A stretch of DNA of 64,000 nucleotides from Delphinapterus leucas (GCF_002288925.2 NW_022098072.1:18375491-18439490), one strand, 5' to 3'. Positions 33,570 to 46,301 are shown, numbered from the stretch's first letter. Numbers and translations: made by a program. Notes: generated by a model from the letters alone, not told the origin.

Positions 33570-34255
33570 CCAGAATTCCCTCCCTGTATATTTCCCGGGT
33601 AGCTGGAGCCATGAGAGTTATTTTGCCCAAGGTTTGGGATGCAGATGTGAACAGCAGCCAGTCCTGCAGCTCCTCCAGCAGGTCTCCTCCTTCAGCCCCT
33701 TTCCTCTCAGGCCAGGTGCATGTCGAGCTCTGAGACAAAGGGCAGCAGCTTCTCCTGCGGGTTTCCCCCATCGTCAAAGCTGAAAGGTGGGAGGTGGTGA
33801 GAAACCTACAGTCTCCAGGCCATCTTTGTTGGTTCCAACTTGTCCTTGCTTCAGATCCATCATTCCTTTTCAACTGCCCGGGCTGCTGACTTCAGGCTCC
33901 AGTACCAGACACAGAGGCAACAGCCTCATGTAGACAAAGTCAATTCCCTATAGTAAAGCCATTATTCTACACCAGACCTAGTGGATCAGCTTCTCTGGAT
34001 CCAACCCTGCCTGGTACACTGGGGGGATGACTTCAGAGTCAGAGAAACCCAAAGCTGCCATCTCCTCCAAACACCTCACTCCCTCCTGCTTCCCTTGGAG
34101 GTGTGGATGGAGAGTAGCTGCCTTATGCCTAGGAAAGAAAAGTTGTTCATATTAGAAGAAGATTCCCTCCCACCTCCTTTGTTAACCTTCTTTTCATCCT
34201 TTTGAGGGCAATGCCTATTCCTTGCTTAGAAATTAACTGATCAGTGGAACATAAA
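33570..34255. other. Unassigned, 0.7 kb
   Basis: GC-moderate block; the minus frame 33550-33873 (107 codons) shows no known domain. It may be an old dispersed repeat, but I cannot place it. Confidence 0.35.
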
Positions 34256-34666
34256 ATTCCTTCTTGCTTTCTTACAAAACTAAACATACTCTTACCATAC
34301 AGCCTAGCACTCATGCTCCTTGGTATTTACTTATGTCCATGAAAACCTACACACAGATGTTTATAGCAGCTTTATTAATTTATTGATTCATAATTGCCCA
34401 AATTTGGAAGGAGCCAAGATATCCTTCAATAGGTGAATGGATAAACTGTAGTGCATCCAGACAATGGAATATCATTAACCACTAAAAAGAAATGAGCTAT
34501 TCAGACATAGAAAACAAACCTATGATTACCAAAGGGGAAGGGGGAAAGGGATAAATTAGGAATTTGGGATAAACAGATACAAACTACTATATATAAAATA
34601 AACAACAAGGACCTACTCTATAGCACAGGGAACTATGTTCAATATCTTACAATAAACTATAATGGA

Positions 34667-34843
34667 GGGACTTCCCTGGCAGCCCAGTGGTTAAGGCTGC
34701 ATGCTTCCACTGCAGGGGGCACAGGCTCGATCCCTGGTCGGGGAACGAAGACCCTACATGCCACGCAGCACAGTCAAAAATATTTTTTGTAATAAAATAA
34801 AATAAAATATATAAAAAAAATACAAACAAAAATAGAATAAAAA
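34667..34843 (+). mobile_element. CHR SINE, short form
   Basis: 'gggacttccctggcagccca' to 'acgcagcacagtcaaaaata' with a long AAAT-type tail. Imperfect duplication ataaactataatgga / ataacctaaaatgga at 34652-34666 and 34844-34858. Confidence 0.9.
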
Positions 34844-34876
34844 ATAACCTAAAATGGAAAACAATCTGAAAATGTG

Positions 34877-34909
<33 letters not shown>
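34877..34909. repeat. (TA)n(TG)n microsatellite
   Basis: About seven TA units followed by about nine TG units, at the same LINE-1 position as the tract at 18891. Confidence 0.9.
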
Positions 34910-35149
34910 ATGAATCACTTTGCTGTACACCTGAAACTAACACAACATGCTAAATCAACTATGCTTCAATTAAAAAAAAAAAAGAGAGAGATCAGCTATC
35001 AAGCCTGGAAAAGACATGGAGGAACCTTAAATTCATATCACTAAGTGAAAGAAGCCAATCTGAAAAGGCTACCTACTATATGATTCCATCTATGTGACAT
35101 TCTGAAAAAAGCAAAACTATGGAGACAGTAAAAAGACCAGTGGTTGCCA

Positions 35150-35169
35150 GGGGTTGGGGTGGGGGAGGG
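35150..35169 (+). other. Predicted G-quadruplex tract
   Basis: Four runs of 4, 4, 5 and 3 G with loops of 2, 1 and 1 bases, inside the old LINE-1 3' UTR. Such tracts are a known feature of LINE-1 3' UTRs. Confidence 0.6.
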
Positions 35170-35495
35170 ATGAAAGTCAAGAGGATTTTTAGGGCAGTGA
35201 AACTACTCTGTATGATATTATAATGATGAACACATGTCATACATTTGTTCAAACCCACAGAATGTACAACACCAAGGATGAACCCTAATGTACACTATGG
35301 ATTTGAGATAATAATGATGTGTGTATGCAGCTTCATCAATTGTAACAAATGCACCACTCTGGTGGGTGATTTTGATAACGGGAGAGGTTATGCACATTTG
35401 GGGGGGGGAGTATATGGGAAATCTCTGTATCTTCCCCTCAATTTTGCCGTGTACCTAAAACTGCTCTAAAAATTGTCTTAATAAGAAAATTTTTT

Positions 35496-38460
35496 TAAAT
35501 TCTTTATTGCCAAAGGCGTACAAAGAACGTAACTGCCTTATTTTTGAGTTAAAGGAAATTCACTTTCTTGATTTTAAATACAAACCATGTGTCCTTTGAA
35601 AACAACGAGTAAGTCAAACACAGCACTTCACCAGGGCTCCCTCTTTATCAGGTTTTCATCAATATTGAAACAGATGAGGAGAAGAAGAAAAAATGTTTTA
35701 ATTAGTTTTTAAAGCTGAAAGGTGTAGCTGAGACAAGTAATAAGCCAAGACTAAAAATCCAACAGCTTTGCTTATCCCAGGGAGAAATGTGACACAGCCA
35801 ACCCTGTTACATTCTAAGAGGGGTCGTAGGGCAGGGCTAAACTGAACGTCCCTCTTGAGAGGATGCCAGCAGCCAGGGCCCATTAACAGCAGCGCAGACA
35901 GCAGGGAAGGGAGAATGTGATTCTGGAAGCTCAGTCTCCTGAAAGAACTTCCTGCGTCGTCAAGATGCCAAGGAGCTGAAAGCTGGGTCCTCGAAGAGAG
36001 CTAAAGCACCACAGTAAAAAAGACTGAAATCCACTGACTCTCTCACTTTTTTGAGTTAGATTACTTCATCCTACCAGCACTAACCCTTTCCTCCCTCAAC
36101 TTTAGATTGATGAGGGATGGGGGAGGAAGGGGGGAACAATTCCTCCTTCAGTGCTTTTTCTCTTAGGAGAGAGAGAGAAAAAAAGAGAGAGAGCCTCTGA
36201 ATAAGTTAAATATTTTCCCCTCATGTAACTGTGCTCAAATTAGGGTTATAAAACAGACATGTGAAATCATAAAAAAAAAAAAAAAAAGAGCAAAAGGTAG
36301 GACAAGATAGTTTTGGCAAAATAAGTAGTAGAACAAATAAGTAGTCAGAATTATTATTGTACCTAAGACTCCTATGTTACACGCATTCTTAACATAGCTC
36401 TACACCTGTCGTGGTAAAAGGAATGTAGCTTTATATGAATCTACTTTAGAGTGAAGGGTGAGTGCAAGTTTGGTAGTATCTAAGTTCATCTCCTGTTAAA
36501 TATTCAAATCCAAGTGAAAAAGAGCTTCCAGATAAAATAAGTAACTCTTTGCTTTCATTGGATGCCTTTATCTGTGAATCACCAAACACACAAACAGAGA
36601 TGCCCTAAACTCTCAGGGCACTTATTTTCTTACATAACCAAAGTCCAGAGGGAGACCAGTTCCAGAGCTTATTAATTCAGTGGTTTAGCAGCAAGGTCCT
36701 GGACCCAGGGTCTTTCCATCCTCCCACCTCATCTTCAGGGTGCAGCTACGTCTTCTCATAATCACAAGACAGTTACAGTATCACATCCTCAGACACCAAT
36801 GTCCAGAGGTTTGTGTCTCTTTTTAAGAGCTAAGATACCTCTTTCAGAAACTCCTTCCCATCCCCTTGTGGAGAGCTCGATCATGGGACCATCCAGAAGC
36901 CATTCACAAGTAAGAAAAATGAAACCTCCGTGATCCGCTAAGGCCAGTTGGGGTTGAGCCAACTCCTACAGGTGGACACAGGAGCCAAGACAAGGCTCTG
37001 GGTGAGCCACTGAGAGCATGTGTTTGTGCTGAAAGCCGATGTCTGGTCGACATCTACATAGGAAGGAAATATTTGCTATCAGGTTCAAAATGGGCAGTTT
37101 CCATAATTTTTTCTAGCTTAATATTTTGTCTATTGAGAAGTCTAATGAATAAAATGTTAGTAGGAACTAAGCCCATCTGAAACATCTTTATGCCAGTAGT
37201 CAGAGCTTATTCTAAATGAGCGATTTGAAACCTTTTTCCAGGTAACATTCCCCCCAAACATCAACGAAATAGCCAAAGACCACCTAACTTCCTTGTTGAG
37301 AAAAACACTCGATATTACATGAACAAGTTCCAAAATCCTGGGTGTTTATCAGACAGCCACCTTTTTTTGTCTGCCCAGCAGTCTTCTTTCTGTTGAAAAA
37401 CATAATCCCCTGCCACCCAGTACTCCTATGTGGTTTTGGTACACCTGCCAACTACAGCGCCCGCTGCAGAGGTGACACGAGGCCCAGGCCTTGGCAATCA
37501 GGGCACTCCAGTCCCTTGACTACAATATTAGACTATCAACCAGACATTTAACCCTAACCCAGGCAAGGACCCAAAAAAATAAGTCCTTCTTTGAGATTTC
37601 TGAGATGAAAAAAAACAAAAGAACAAGTGTCACCTTTCTTTTACTGGATCCTGCCATGTTTGCATCCTGGGGACCACAGGAGAAAATGTGGCCAAGGACA
37701 CACAAGCAGCAGCAGAGACAGACAGTGAGAGGGAGAGACAGAGAAAGAAAAGGAAATAAAGAGGTGACTCCAGCTCGCCTGACCCTGTGAACTTCCCAGC
37801 GTGACAGATTGCATAATTGGCCCCAATTTTCACCCCTCCCTGTATCCACCACTTTGGCTCTGAGACTCTGCAGTTTCCCTCACTTCCATGGGGAGAGCAT
37901 ACTTTCCCACTCCCTGACTTTGATCTTGGTCAGGGGACTGACTTTGGCCAATGGCACTGGAGTACACATGACCCACAAGGGCTCTAATTGCCCTTGCCAT
38001 CACCAGGAGAACCTGCCTCAGCTCACCTGTCAGAGAAGCAGGCGTGGATCCGGCTCTGTACTGCAGCCTCCCTCGGCCAGTCTGCTGATGCCTGAGCACG
38101 CTCAGTTGAGATCAGCAGAGCTGGTCCAGCCACCCAGAGTGTGAGCTAGATCAGTGCCTGCCTTCACATGTCACTGAGATTTGTGTGGTGGCTTACTACA
38201 CAGAAATGGCTGTATGAGCCCAGAGATCACTCCCTGCTTTTCTTCACCTAATGTCTGTTAGTTTGTTTTCGATCACCAAAATGGAGACTTCAAAAAGGCA
38301 GGGCTTTTAGCCTGTTTTCTGTTACATCTCTAATACCAATAAAAAAAGACTGGGACATTGTGGGCACTCAATAAATATCTGATGAATAAAGCAAGTTTGA
38401 GCTGCATTGCTGTCACTTCAAGCCCAAGCTCTGACTAATACAAGCCACAGAGCTGATGGG
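35496..38460. other. Unassigned, 3 kb
   Basis: The longest stretch without a firm repeat in the first 40 kb. 36690-36970 and 37800-38230 have the look of old dispersed mammalian repeats (for example 'agacaccaatgtccagaggt', 'actttggccaatggcactgg'), but I cannot assign them. Purine tracts occur at 36165-36193. Frames up to 111 codons near 37520-38144 lack motifs. Confidence 0.35.
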
Positions 38461-38470
38461 GATTTTTTGT

Positions 38471-38811
38471 TTTGGGGATTTTTTTTTTCTATTTTTAAAT
38501 TTATTTATTTATTTATTTTTGGCTGTGTTGGGTCTTCGTTGCTGCGCGCGGGCTTTCTCTAGTTGCGGCAAGCGGGGTCTACTCTTCGTTGAGGTGCATG
38601 GGCTTCTCATTGCGGTGGCTTCTCTTGTTGTGGAGCACCGGCTCTAGGTGTGCAGGCTTCAGTAGTTGTGGCTCGCAGGCTCTAGATTTCAGGCTTAATT
38701 GTGGCACACGGGCTTAGTTGCTCCGCGGCATATCTCCCCAGACTAGGGATCGAACCCGTGTCCCCTGCATTGGCAGGCAGATTCTTAACCACTGCGCCAC
38801 CAGGGAAGTCC
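38471..38811 (-). mobile_element. CHR SINE, long form
   Basis: 'tttatttatttttggctgtg' on the left, 'gcgccaccagggaagtcccc' on the right. Imperfect duplication around gatggatttttt at both ends. Long-form 'agtagttgtggc' units are present. Confidence 0.93.
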
Positions 38812-38834
38812 CCAGATGGATTTTTTTTCCTTTG

Positions 38835-39129
38835 ATTTTATAGCATATGTTTACGTCACAAAAGTCACATCAATAGAATTTAGTCTAGTGGTTTTCTCCC
38901 ATATCGGAGGATTTTCTGGATCAATAAATCATTCATGTATCAAGGGATGGCACAAAAGTACAGATTTAGTACTTAAGTCAATCCTCAATTATTTCTTGAT
39001 AGAGAAAATGCAAGTTATAAAGCCCTAAACTCATCCAGCCAAGGCCACACTACGGCACTGTATAGCAATGCTATTCCTTTCTTACCTACACCTCTGCTGA
39101 TTATTGAGACCACAGACCACCATTTGATT
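38835..39129. other. Unassigned
   Basis: About 0.3 kb of AT-rich sequence between the SINE and the old LINE-1 with no recognised content. Confidence 0.4.
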
Positions 39130-42100
39130 TTTGTTTCTTATTTTTTATTTCACACAGAAAAGTTTCACGAATGGTACAAAGAACTGCTGTAGGTCTTTTA
39201 TCCAGATTCACCCACTGTTAGCACTTTGCTCCATTTGCTTTATCATCTTCTCACTCTATTTTTCCCCTGAATCATTTCAGAGTAATTGCAGACATAATTC
39301 CCCTTGATTTATAAATACCTCAGTGTATACTTCCCAGGAATAAGGGCTTTCTTTAACATAACATAACCACAGCACATTTATCAAAATCAACAAATGTAAC
39401 ATTTAATACTGATATCCAACCCACCACTCATGTTCTTTCCAATGGTTCCAATTACTTCATTTATAGCTTTTCTTTTCTTTTTTTTTTCCTGTTCTGAGAT
39501 CCAATCCAGGATCACACAACTCCAATTAATTGTCATGCATTTTTAGTCTCCTCTAATTGGGAACATTTCCTCAGCCCTTCATTGTTTTCATGAGTTCAAC
39601 ATTTTAAAAAATTTGTAATTGAAAGTAAATGTATTTAATAGGATTTTTGAGTATTGCACTGAATTGTATATTTAAGTTCTCTTAATCTCTCTCCTATTAT
39701 TCAGTATATAGTAGCAAGGAATTTTATTTATCCTAATTTTTTAAATTGTAGTAAAATACATGCAAAATTTATCATCTTAACCATTTTAAAGTACATAGTC
39801 AGCAGTGTTAAATATATTCACACTGTTGTACAACCATCATCACCATCCATCTCCAGGACTCTACTTATCTTAAAAACTGAAGCTCTACACCTGTTAAACA
39901 ACTCCCCATTCCTCCCTCTCTCCAGCCCCTGGCAACAACCGTTCTATTTCCATCTTTATGAATTTGACTCTTCTAGGTACCTCATATAAGTAGAATCAAA
40001 TGGACTCATTCCGGGTATTTTGAGGGGAGGGGGGGTTTCGACTGGCTTATTTCACTTAACATATTGTCTTCAAGTTTAACCATGCTGTAGCTTGTGTCAG
40101 AATCTCCTTCCTTTTCAAGGCTGAACAATATTCCATTGTATGTATATACTACCTTTTGTTTATTCATCCAGCTTTCCATGGACACTTGGGCTGCTTTCAC
40201 CTTTTGGCTATCGTGATTAATCCTGTTAATGAAACTGGATGTACCCGGTTTTCAATTTTGGGGGGTACATACCCACCAGCAGAATTGCTGGATCATGTAG
40301 TAATTCTATTTTTAGTTTTCTGAGGAAATGCCATACTGTTTTCCATAGAGGCTGCACCATTTTACATTCCCATCAAGAGTGCACAAGGATTCCAATTTCT
40401 GTATATCCTCACCAATACTTGTTCTTTTCTTTTCTCTTCCTTTTCCTTTTTTCCCCCCTAGTAGTAGTCATTCAAATAGATGTGAAATGGTATCTCACTG
40501 TGGTTTTGATTTGCATTTCCCTAATGATTAGTGATGTCGAGCATCTTTTCACGTGTTTGTGAGCCATTTGTATATCTTCTCTGGAGAAATGTTTGTTCAA
40601 GTCTTCTGCCCCGTTTTTGAATTGGTTCATTTCTTTTGTTGTTGTTAAGTTGTAGGAGTTCTTTATATATTCTGGATATCAGCTTGTTATCAGATATATA
40701 ATTTACAAATATTTTCTCCCATTCCGTGGTTTGCCTTTTCACTCTGTTGATTGTTATCATTTTATGCACAGAAGTTTTAAATTTTGATGTAGTCAAATTT
40801 ATCTATTTTTTTCTATTGTTGCCTGGGATTTTAGTGTCACATCCAAGAAATCATTGCTAAATCCAATGTCATGAAGCTTTTCCCTCATGTTTTCTTCTAA
40901 GAGTTTTATGGTTTTAGCTCTTACATTTAGGTCTTTGATCTATTTTGAGTTAAATTTTGTGTACAGTTTTGGTGTCAAGGCCCAACTTCATTCTTTTGCA
41001 TGTGGATATCCAGTTTCCCCAGCATCACTTGTTGCAAAGCCTGTCCTTTCCCCATTGAATGGCCTTGGCACCCTTGCCAAAAATCATCTGACCATATATA
41101 TGAGGTTTTATTACTGGGTTCTCTATTGTATTCCGCTGGTCAATATGTCTCTTTATGCCAGTACCACAGTGTTTTGATTACTGTAGCTTTATAAGTTTTG
41201 AAATCAGGAAGTTTTGAGACATTCACCTTTATTCTTCTTTTTCATATTCAGGGCCCCTCAAAAATCCATACTTATTTTAGGTATGCAAAAAAACACCATT
41301 GCGATTTTGACAGAGTGCATTGATCTATAGATTGCTTTAGGTAGTGTTGACACCTTTACAATAGTAAGCCTTCCAATCCATAAATACAGCACGTCTTTTC
41401 ACTTATTTGTGTCTTCTTTAATTTCTTCCAGCCACGTCATGTACTTTTCAGTATACAAATCTTTCACCTCCTTGCTTATGTTTATTCCTAGGTATTTTAT
41501 TCTTTTTTATGCTATTGTAAATGGGGTTCTTTTCTTAATTTCCTTTTCAGATTGTTCATTGTTAGTGTAGAGAAATGCAACTGACTTTTTTTTTTCTTTT
41601 GGCTGCATTGGGTCTTTGTCATTGCGCATGGGCTTTCCCTAGTTGTGGCGAGCGGGGGCTACTCTTCATGGTGGTGTGCGGGCTTCTCATTGCAGTGGCT
41701 TCTCTTGTTGTGGAACATGGGATCTAGGCATGTGGGCTTCAGTAGTTGTGGCACACAGGCTTAGTTGCTCCACGGCATGTAGGATCTTCCCAGACCAGGG
41801 CTTGAACCCGTGTCCTCTGCATTGGCACGTGGATTCTTAACCACTGCACCACCAGGGAAGTCCCTGCAACTGATTTTTGTCTGGTGATTTTGCATCCTAC
41901 AACTTTGCTGAATTTGTTTATTAGTTCTAATGCTTTTTTGTGGAATCTCTAGAGTTTTCTACATTTAAGATTATGTAGTCTGCAAACAGAGATAATTTCA
42001 ATTCTTCCTTTCCAATCTGAATGCTTTTTTATTTCTTTTTATTTTCTAATTGCTCTGACTGGGACTTCCAGTACTGTTTTGAATAAAAGTGGCAAGAGTG

Positions 42101-42325
42101 GGCATCCTTGTCTTGTTCCAGATTTTAGAGGAAAAGCTTTCAGTCTTTCTCCATTGAGTATGTTAGCTGTGGGCTTTTCATATATGACATTTAGTAAGCT
42201 GAGGTAGTTTCCTTCTATTTCTAGTTTATTGAGTATTTTATCATGAAAGGTGTTGGATTTTGTCAAATGCTTTTTCTGCATCAATTGAGATGATCATATG
42301 CTTTTCTTTCTTCATTTTGTTAAAA
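39130..42325 (-). mobile_element. Ancient L1M element, 3' UTR and C-terminal half of ORF2
   Basis: Reading right to left: degenerate reverse-transcriptase region (42039-42284 still spells '[16 protein letters not shown]'), the region after it (40521-41200), then an old 3' UTR with 'caaccatcatcaccatccat' and 'ccctggcaacaaccgttcta' (39735-39965). About 3.2 kb remains, including one SINE. Many frameshifts and stops; not functional. The left border is approximate. Confidence 0.8.
41585..41864 (-). mobile_element. CHR SINE, long form, in old LINE-1
   Basis: 'ttttggctgcattgggtctt' to 'gcaccaccagggaagtccc'. Duplication tgcaactga at 41576-41584 and 41865-41873. Confidence 0.94.
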
Positions 42326-42419
42326 TTAAATGATAAGTAGTCTGTTCTCTTGCTCTTTGATTAAGGTAAAACAAGCTACTATAACAGCAAAAAATATAAC
42401 CGACCCTCAAAGAAAGTTC

Positions 42420-42560
42420 AAGTTAATTCATTCATTTAGTCAAATATTCATTGAGAAAATGTTCGGTTTGTGGCAAGCAACTTTCTTATCACTAGAGTTC
42501 AAAGATGAAGGCCTAGATCCTTTCCTTCAAGAGTGTCACAATCTACTGAGGGAGACAGGC
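42420..42560 (-). mobile_element. L2 fragment (reverse)
   Basis: 'ttcattcatttagtcaaata', 'ttcattgagaaaatg' and 'gatcctttccttcaagagtg' resemble reverse L2. Confidence 0.4.
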
Positions 42561-42694
42561 CCTTCCCCAATCAGCCCATGATCTCTATGCTCTAATCACA
42601 ACAGTATATCAACCACATCCCCCCGTTTGATCACAGAGTTCCCTGAGACCATGGAGCTCTGACTCTCCTCCCTTCTTTGCCTGTCAAAATCACA

Positions 42695-42805
42695 GATATT
42701 TTTCCAGTCCTAGCTCAAATTCTACTTCTGAGAAATACTCTCTGATCACCTTGTCCAGAATTAATTACTCCACCTCTGTAATCTCTATTATACCCCACTC
42801 ACTAC
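42695..42805 (+). mobile_element. L2 3' fragment
   Basis: 'ctagctcaaattctacttct' then 'actctctgatcaccttgtcc' follow the L2 3' UTR. Confidence 0.45.
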
Positions 42806-42834
42806 TCTGAAAATTAAAAAGTAAAGAGAAAGCA

Positions 42835-43717
42835 TCAAGCATTTATCCTGCCTTTTTCCTATACCATAGTGCTTCAAGAGAGCAAAAGAGCAGATGGGAG
42901 AAAGTTTTTAAAGAAATATTCCAGTTAATAAATGCAGATGAATAACAGAGAAAATCACCATTTATAAACCTCCAGTGAAATGATGGATCTTCTAGACAAC
43001 AGTCATCAGTGGATCCCAAAACCATTAGGTGAAAGGCTGTTGGGGAGATTAAGCTGACACCCCCCTGAACCCACTGATCACTGAAATCAGGATAACCAGA
43101 CATTACCTGCTTCAAGAAATGATGCCAGAGCAAGTGTACTATAAAGCATTCCTGCTGAAATGCACTGAACCTGCTGAAATACACCGAACCTACATCTAAT
43201 CAAGCTTCTAGGTCTAATCGCCCATCCACAGGAAATACAGGTGGAGGAACGAGATAAACACCACCACAAAGGAAGCAATCTGCCAAATCCACAGACAGTG
43301 CCACATTCTACAAGGATAAATGTGTTGGTTTCACTAAAAAAAAACATTAAACAAAAAGGAGGAGGAACAGTTATAGAATAAAAGAGGCTTATGAACCATA
43401 ACAACAATTTACAATGTGCGGACCTTATTTAGAGGCCAATTCAAACAAACCAACTGTAAAAAAGATACCGTTGATACTGTTAGAGAAATGTGAATAAGGA
43501 GTAGGTATTAGATGATATTAAGGTTTATTGTTCATTTTGTTTGGTATGCTAATAGCATGGTTATGTGTTTTAAAAGTCTTTATCACTTAGAGTTGCATAC
43601 CAAAGTACTTACTGGTGAAACAATATGGATCCTGGGATTTGCTTTAAAATACTTCAAAAATAAATAAATACATAAAAACAAGGGAATAGATGAAATAAGA
43701 ATGGTATAAACGTAGGC

Positions 43718-43767
<50 letters not shown>

Positions 43768-43850
43768 GAGAGAGGTTCATTATACTATTTGCTCTTTTTT
43801 CATACATATTTGAAATTTTTCCAAAATAAAAAGTAAAACAAATCTTAATA
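42835..43850 (+). mobile_element. Old L1M-type 3' UTR
   Basis: 'gagagcaaaagagcagatgg', 'aatctgccaaatccacagac', 'aggtattagatgatattaag' and 'aaatttttccaaaataaaaa' match the order of a long old LINE-1 3' UTR. It contains the TA/GA microsatellite at the place where the family often carries one. Confidence 0.5.
43718..43764. repeat. (TA)n(GA)n microsatellite
   Basis: About eight TA units followed by about fifteen GA units. Confidence 0.95.
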
Positions 43851-43894
43851 AAACAAACAGTAGCAAGAAAAACCCTTTGATGTGGAAGAACATT

Positions 43895-44050
43895 GGAGGA
43901 TCAGAGGGTGGGCATCTGTGTCAGAGTCCAGATCTGCTACTAACTAGCCACTCTAGGGCTCTGGGCCTCAGCTTTTTTGTTCATAAAGTAAAGAGTTGGA
44001 TTTGGACTTCTAAAGTCTCTTTCAATTCTAACATATTATGACTCTGTTAC
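43895..44050 (+). mobile_element. MIR-family (MIR3-like) fragment
   Basis: 'tctgctactaactagccact', 'tctgggcctcagc' and 'aaagtctctttcaattctaa' follow MIR3-like order. Confidence 0.45.
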
Positions 44051-44059
44051 TCTGAAATC

Positions 44060-45145
44060 CCCATCTCTGTTTCCTTCTCAAGAATCCTTTCCCAACTAAG
44101 TAACTGTAAGCAAGATAGGAGTTTCCTCTAATTCTCCCAAGACTACTCTCTGAATATATGACTTGCCTATCTCACTTTCTTTTCTCTCATTCAGAGAAAG
44201 CACCACAACTAATTCCTCTTTATCTAAGTCACTCAGCACTTGCTGCAGTCCATATACACATCTGCTTCTGTTATATGTGTGTATGTGTCAGTGTTGTAAG
44301 TTGGAGACTGTAAACTAGGACACTGTCAACCCAGCATATGGGTGTTTGCTTTAATCACGCTGATGACTTAGCACATTGTCAGCATACAGCAAATGTGTAG
44401 GATTATAATACTACGGTGTAAATAGTGAACTTTCTAAGCAATCTGTTGCAGCTGGCCTAACTGGCCACAGAGAGAATACAAAAACCTGTATATTCTGTCT
44501 TAATTTGCTTCTTTTCCTCCTGTCCCACATTATGAGATATCATTTGGTGGATCATATTTCCAGGGATAAGAAATATGAATAAGGAGCAGGGAAAATAGGC
44601 CATGCAAAATTGGCTTAATCCACAATATTTCTCTTTTCCCTCACTAAATCAGGGTGTATGACCCCTTTCCTGTGTAAGGAATGCAAACTCCTCCAATTTT
44701 ATCTTTTAGATAACTTCTCAAAACCAGGTAGTGACCACATGAGAACTTAAGAAGATGTCTTTTCTTTTCTCTTTCTTTTTTTTGTTGGCGGGGAGGCGGT
44801 GTTGAGGAAAGGGATGAAACAGATGGCTGTGCTTTTGAATGTTTAGCCAATTCCAACTGAGTCATCGTATTTTGCCTATATGTAAAATTGCTTTAGGTAA
44901 ATTTTCTCTAATCCATCCTCTCAACTGTAGGATGACCTGGTTTAAGGTTGTTAAACACTACACATAGATGAATTTCATATCTGCTGAAGCAGTGTTTCAA
45001 AACCTTTTCTTCATAAAAAAATGTGGCCATAAATTTCCATCAGAGGTTGCAAAAGGGTAGCCCTTTACTGTTGCAAGTGACCTCACAAGACTATGCTGGT
45101 GGGGTAGTACCGTGCATACTGAATTACAAACAAACTCCTCAGCTT
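44060..45145. other. Unassigned, 1.1 kb
   Basis: No exon, RNA or clear repeat. 44165-44240 is weakly L2-like. Confidence 0.4.
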
Positions 45146-45235
45146 GCATTCTATACACGGGGTAACGATAGTTCCTACGTTTCAAGGATCTATTACGAGG
45201 ATCCAGTGAAACAATACACATAAAGTGTTTAACAC

Positions 45236-45419
45236 CAAAACGTTCATTGCAGCTCTATTTACAATAGCCCGGAGATGGAAACAACCTAAATGCCCATCAA
45301 CGGATGAATGGATAAAGAAGATGTGGCACATATATACAATGGAATATTACTCAGCCATAAAAAGAAACGAAATTGAGTTATTTGTAGTGAGGTGGATGGA
45401 CCTAGAGACTGTCATATAG
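45236..45419 (+). pseudogene. LINE-1 ORF2 end, with premature stop
   Basis: About 60 codons of the extreme ORF2 C-terminus are open, then a TAG stands where the sister copy at 16033 has CAG in 'gtcatacagagtg'. Only a remnant; no function expected. Confidence 0.85.
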
Positions 45420-45723
45420 AGTGAAGTAAGTCAGAAAGAGAAAAACAAATACCGTATGCTAACACATATATATGGAATTTAAGAAAAAAAAGTGTCATGA
45501 AGAACCTAGGGGTAAGACAGGAATAAAGACACAGACCTACTGGAGAACGGACTTGAGGATATGGGGAGGGGGAAGGGTGAGCTGTGACAGGGCGAGAGAG
45601 AGGCATGGACATATATACACTAACAAACGTAAGGTAGATAGCTAGTGGGAAGCAGCCGCATGGCGCAGGGATATCGGCTTGGTGCTTTGTGACCGCCCGG
45701 AGGGGTGGGATAGGGAGGGTGGG

Positions 45724-45823
45724 NNNNNNNNNNNNNNNNNNNNNNNNNNNNNNNNNNNNNNNNNNNNNNNNNNNNNNNNNNNNNNNNNNNNNNNNNNNNN
45801 NNNNNNNNNNNNNNNNNNNNNNN
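45724..45823. other. Assembly gap (100 N)
   Basis: Placeholder of exactly 100 N inside a LINE-1 3' UTR, starting directly in its G-rich tract. The sister copy at 16033 has about 108 bases here (17279-17386). Confidence 0.99.
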
Positions 45824-45925
45824 CAATAAAGATGTTAAAAAAAAAAAATGCCCGTCATATAGGGTGATTCTGAAGATGAATAGTAACGTTTACCATTTAT
45901 TAGGGGACTTACTATAAGCTAATCA

Positions 45926-45929
<4 letters not shown>

Positions 45930-45968
<39 letters not shown>
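45930..45968. repeat. (TA)n microsatellite
   Basis: About 19 TA units inside the transduced segment, interrupting an old MIR. Confidence 0.95.
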
Positions 45969-45973
<5 letters not shown>

Positions 45974-46255
45974 GCATTAATCTTACAGAAATTCCACAAA
46001 GTAGAAATTATTATTCCATTGAGAAAAAAAGGCTCATGGACGTTAAGTTACATGACCAAGGCCTAATACCTGATAAGCAGTGGAAGTGGGATTCAAACTC
46101 AGGTCTGAACTGGCTTCACATCAAGAGACACTACACTTTCTTCTAGAAGTAACTGAGATAATATCTTTAAAATGAACAAGAACTGTACCTGACATAAAGT
46201 GGACAATAAATGGCAGCTGCTGTTATCATTATGACAACCTCTTCCTTCATGTCCA

Positions 46256-46279
46256 ACACACACACACACACACACACAC
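46256..46279. repeat. (CA)n microsatellite
   Basis: Twelve CA units, then 'cgtgcacacgtg'. Confidence 0.95.
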
Positions 46280-46295
46280 GTGCACACGTGTATGA

Positions 46296-46301
46296 AATAA
46301 A
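46296..46301 (+). promoter_or_regulatory. Polyadenylation signal used by the transducing LINE-1
   Basis: AATAAA 16 bases before the poly(A) that ends the transduced DNA. The LINE-1's own signal upstream (about 45825-45830) is also AATAAA and was bypassed. Confidence 0.7.

Larger units (their letters stand above)
34508..34985 (+). mobile_element. LINE-1 3' end, cetartiodactyl type, with a SINE inside
   Basis: 'acaacaaggacctactctat', 'agcacagggaactatgttca', then after the SINE 'aatcactttgctgtacacct' and a poly(A). The flanks 'gagctattcag' and 'cagctatcaag' are a probable worn duplication. Confidence 0.75.
34260..35495 (+). mobile_element. Old L1M element, end of ORF2 plus 3' UTR, split
   Basis: 34260-34507 is a degenerate ORF2 end ('ggtgaatggataaactgtag', 'aatatcattaaccactaaaa'). 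34986-35495 continues with 'aagtgaaagaagccaatctg', 'gtggttgccaggggttgggg', 'ccactctggtgggtgatttt' and 'accta aaactgctctaaaa'-type ending. The two parts are one element interrupted by a younger LINE-1. Confidence 0.75.

Noticed and set aside
42843..43184. 113-codon minus frame as a gene
   Set aside because: It lies antisense in an old LINE-1 3' UTR.
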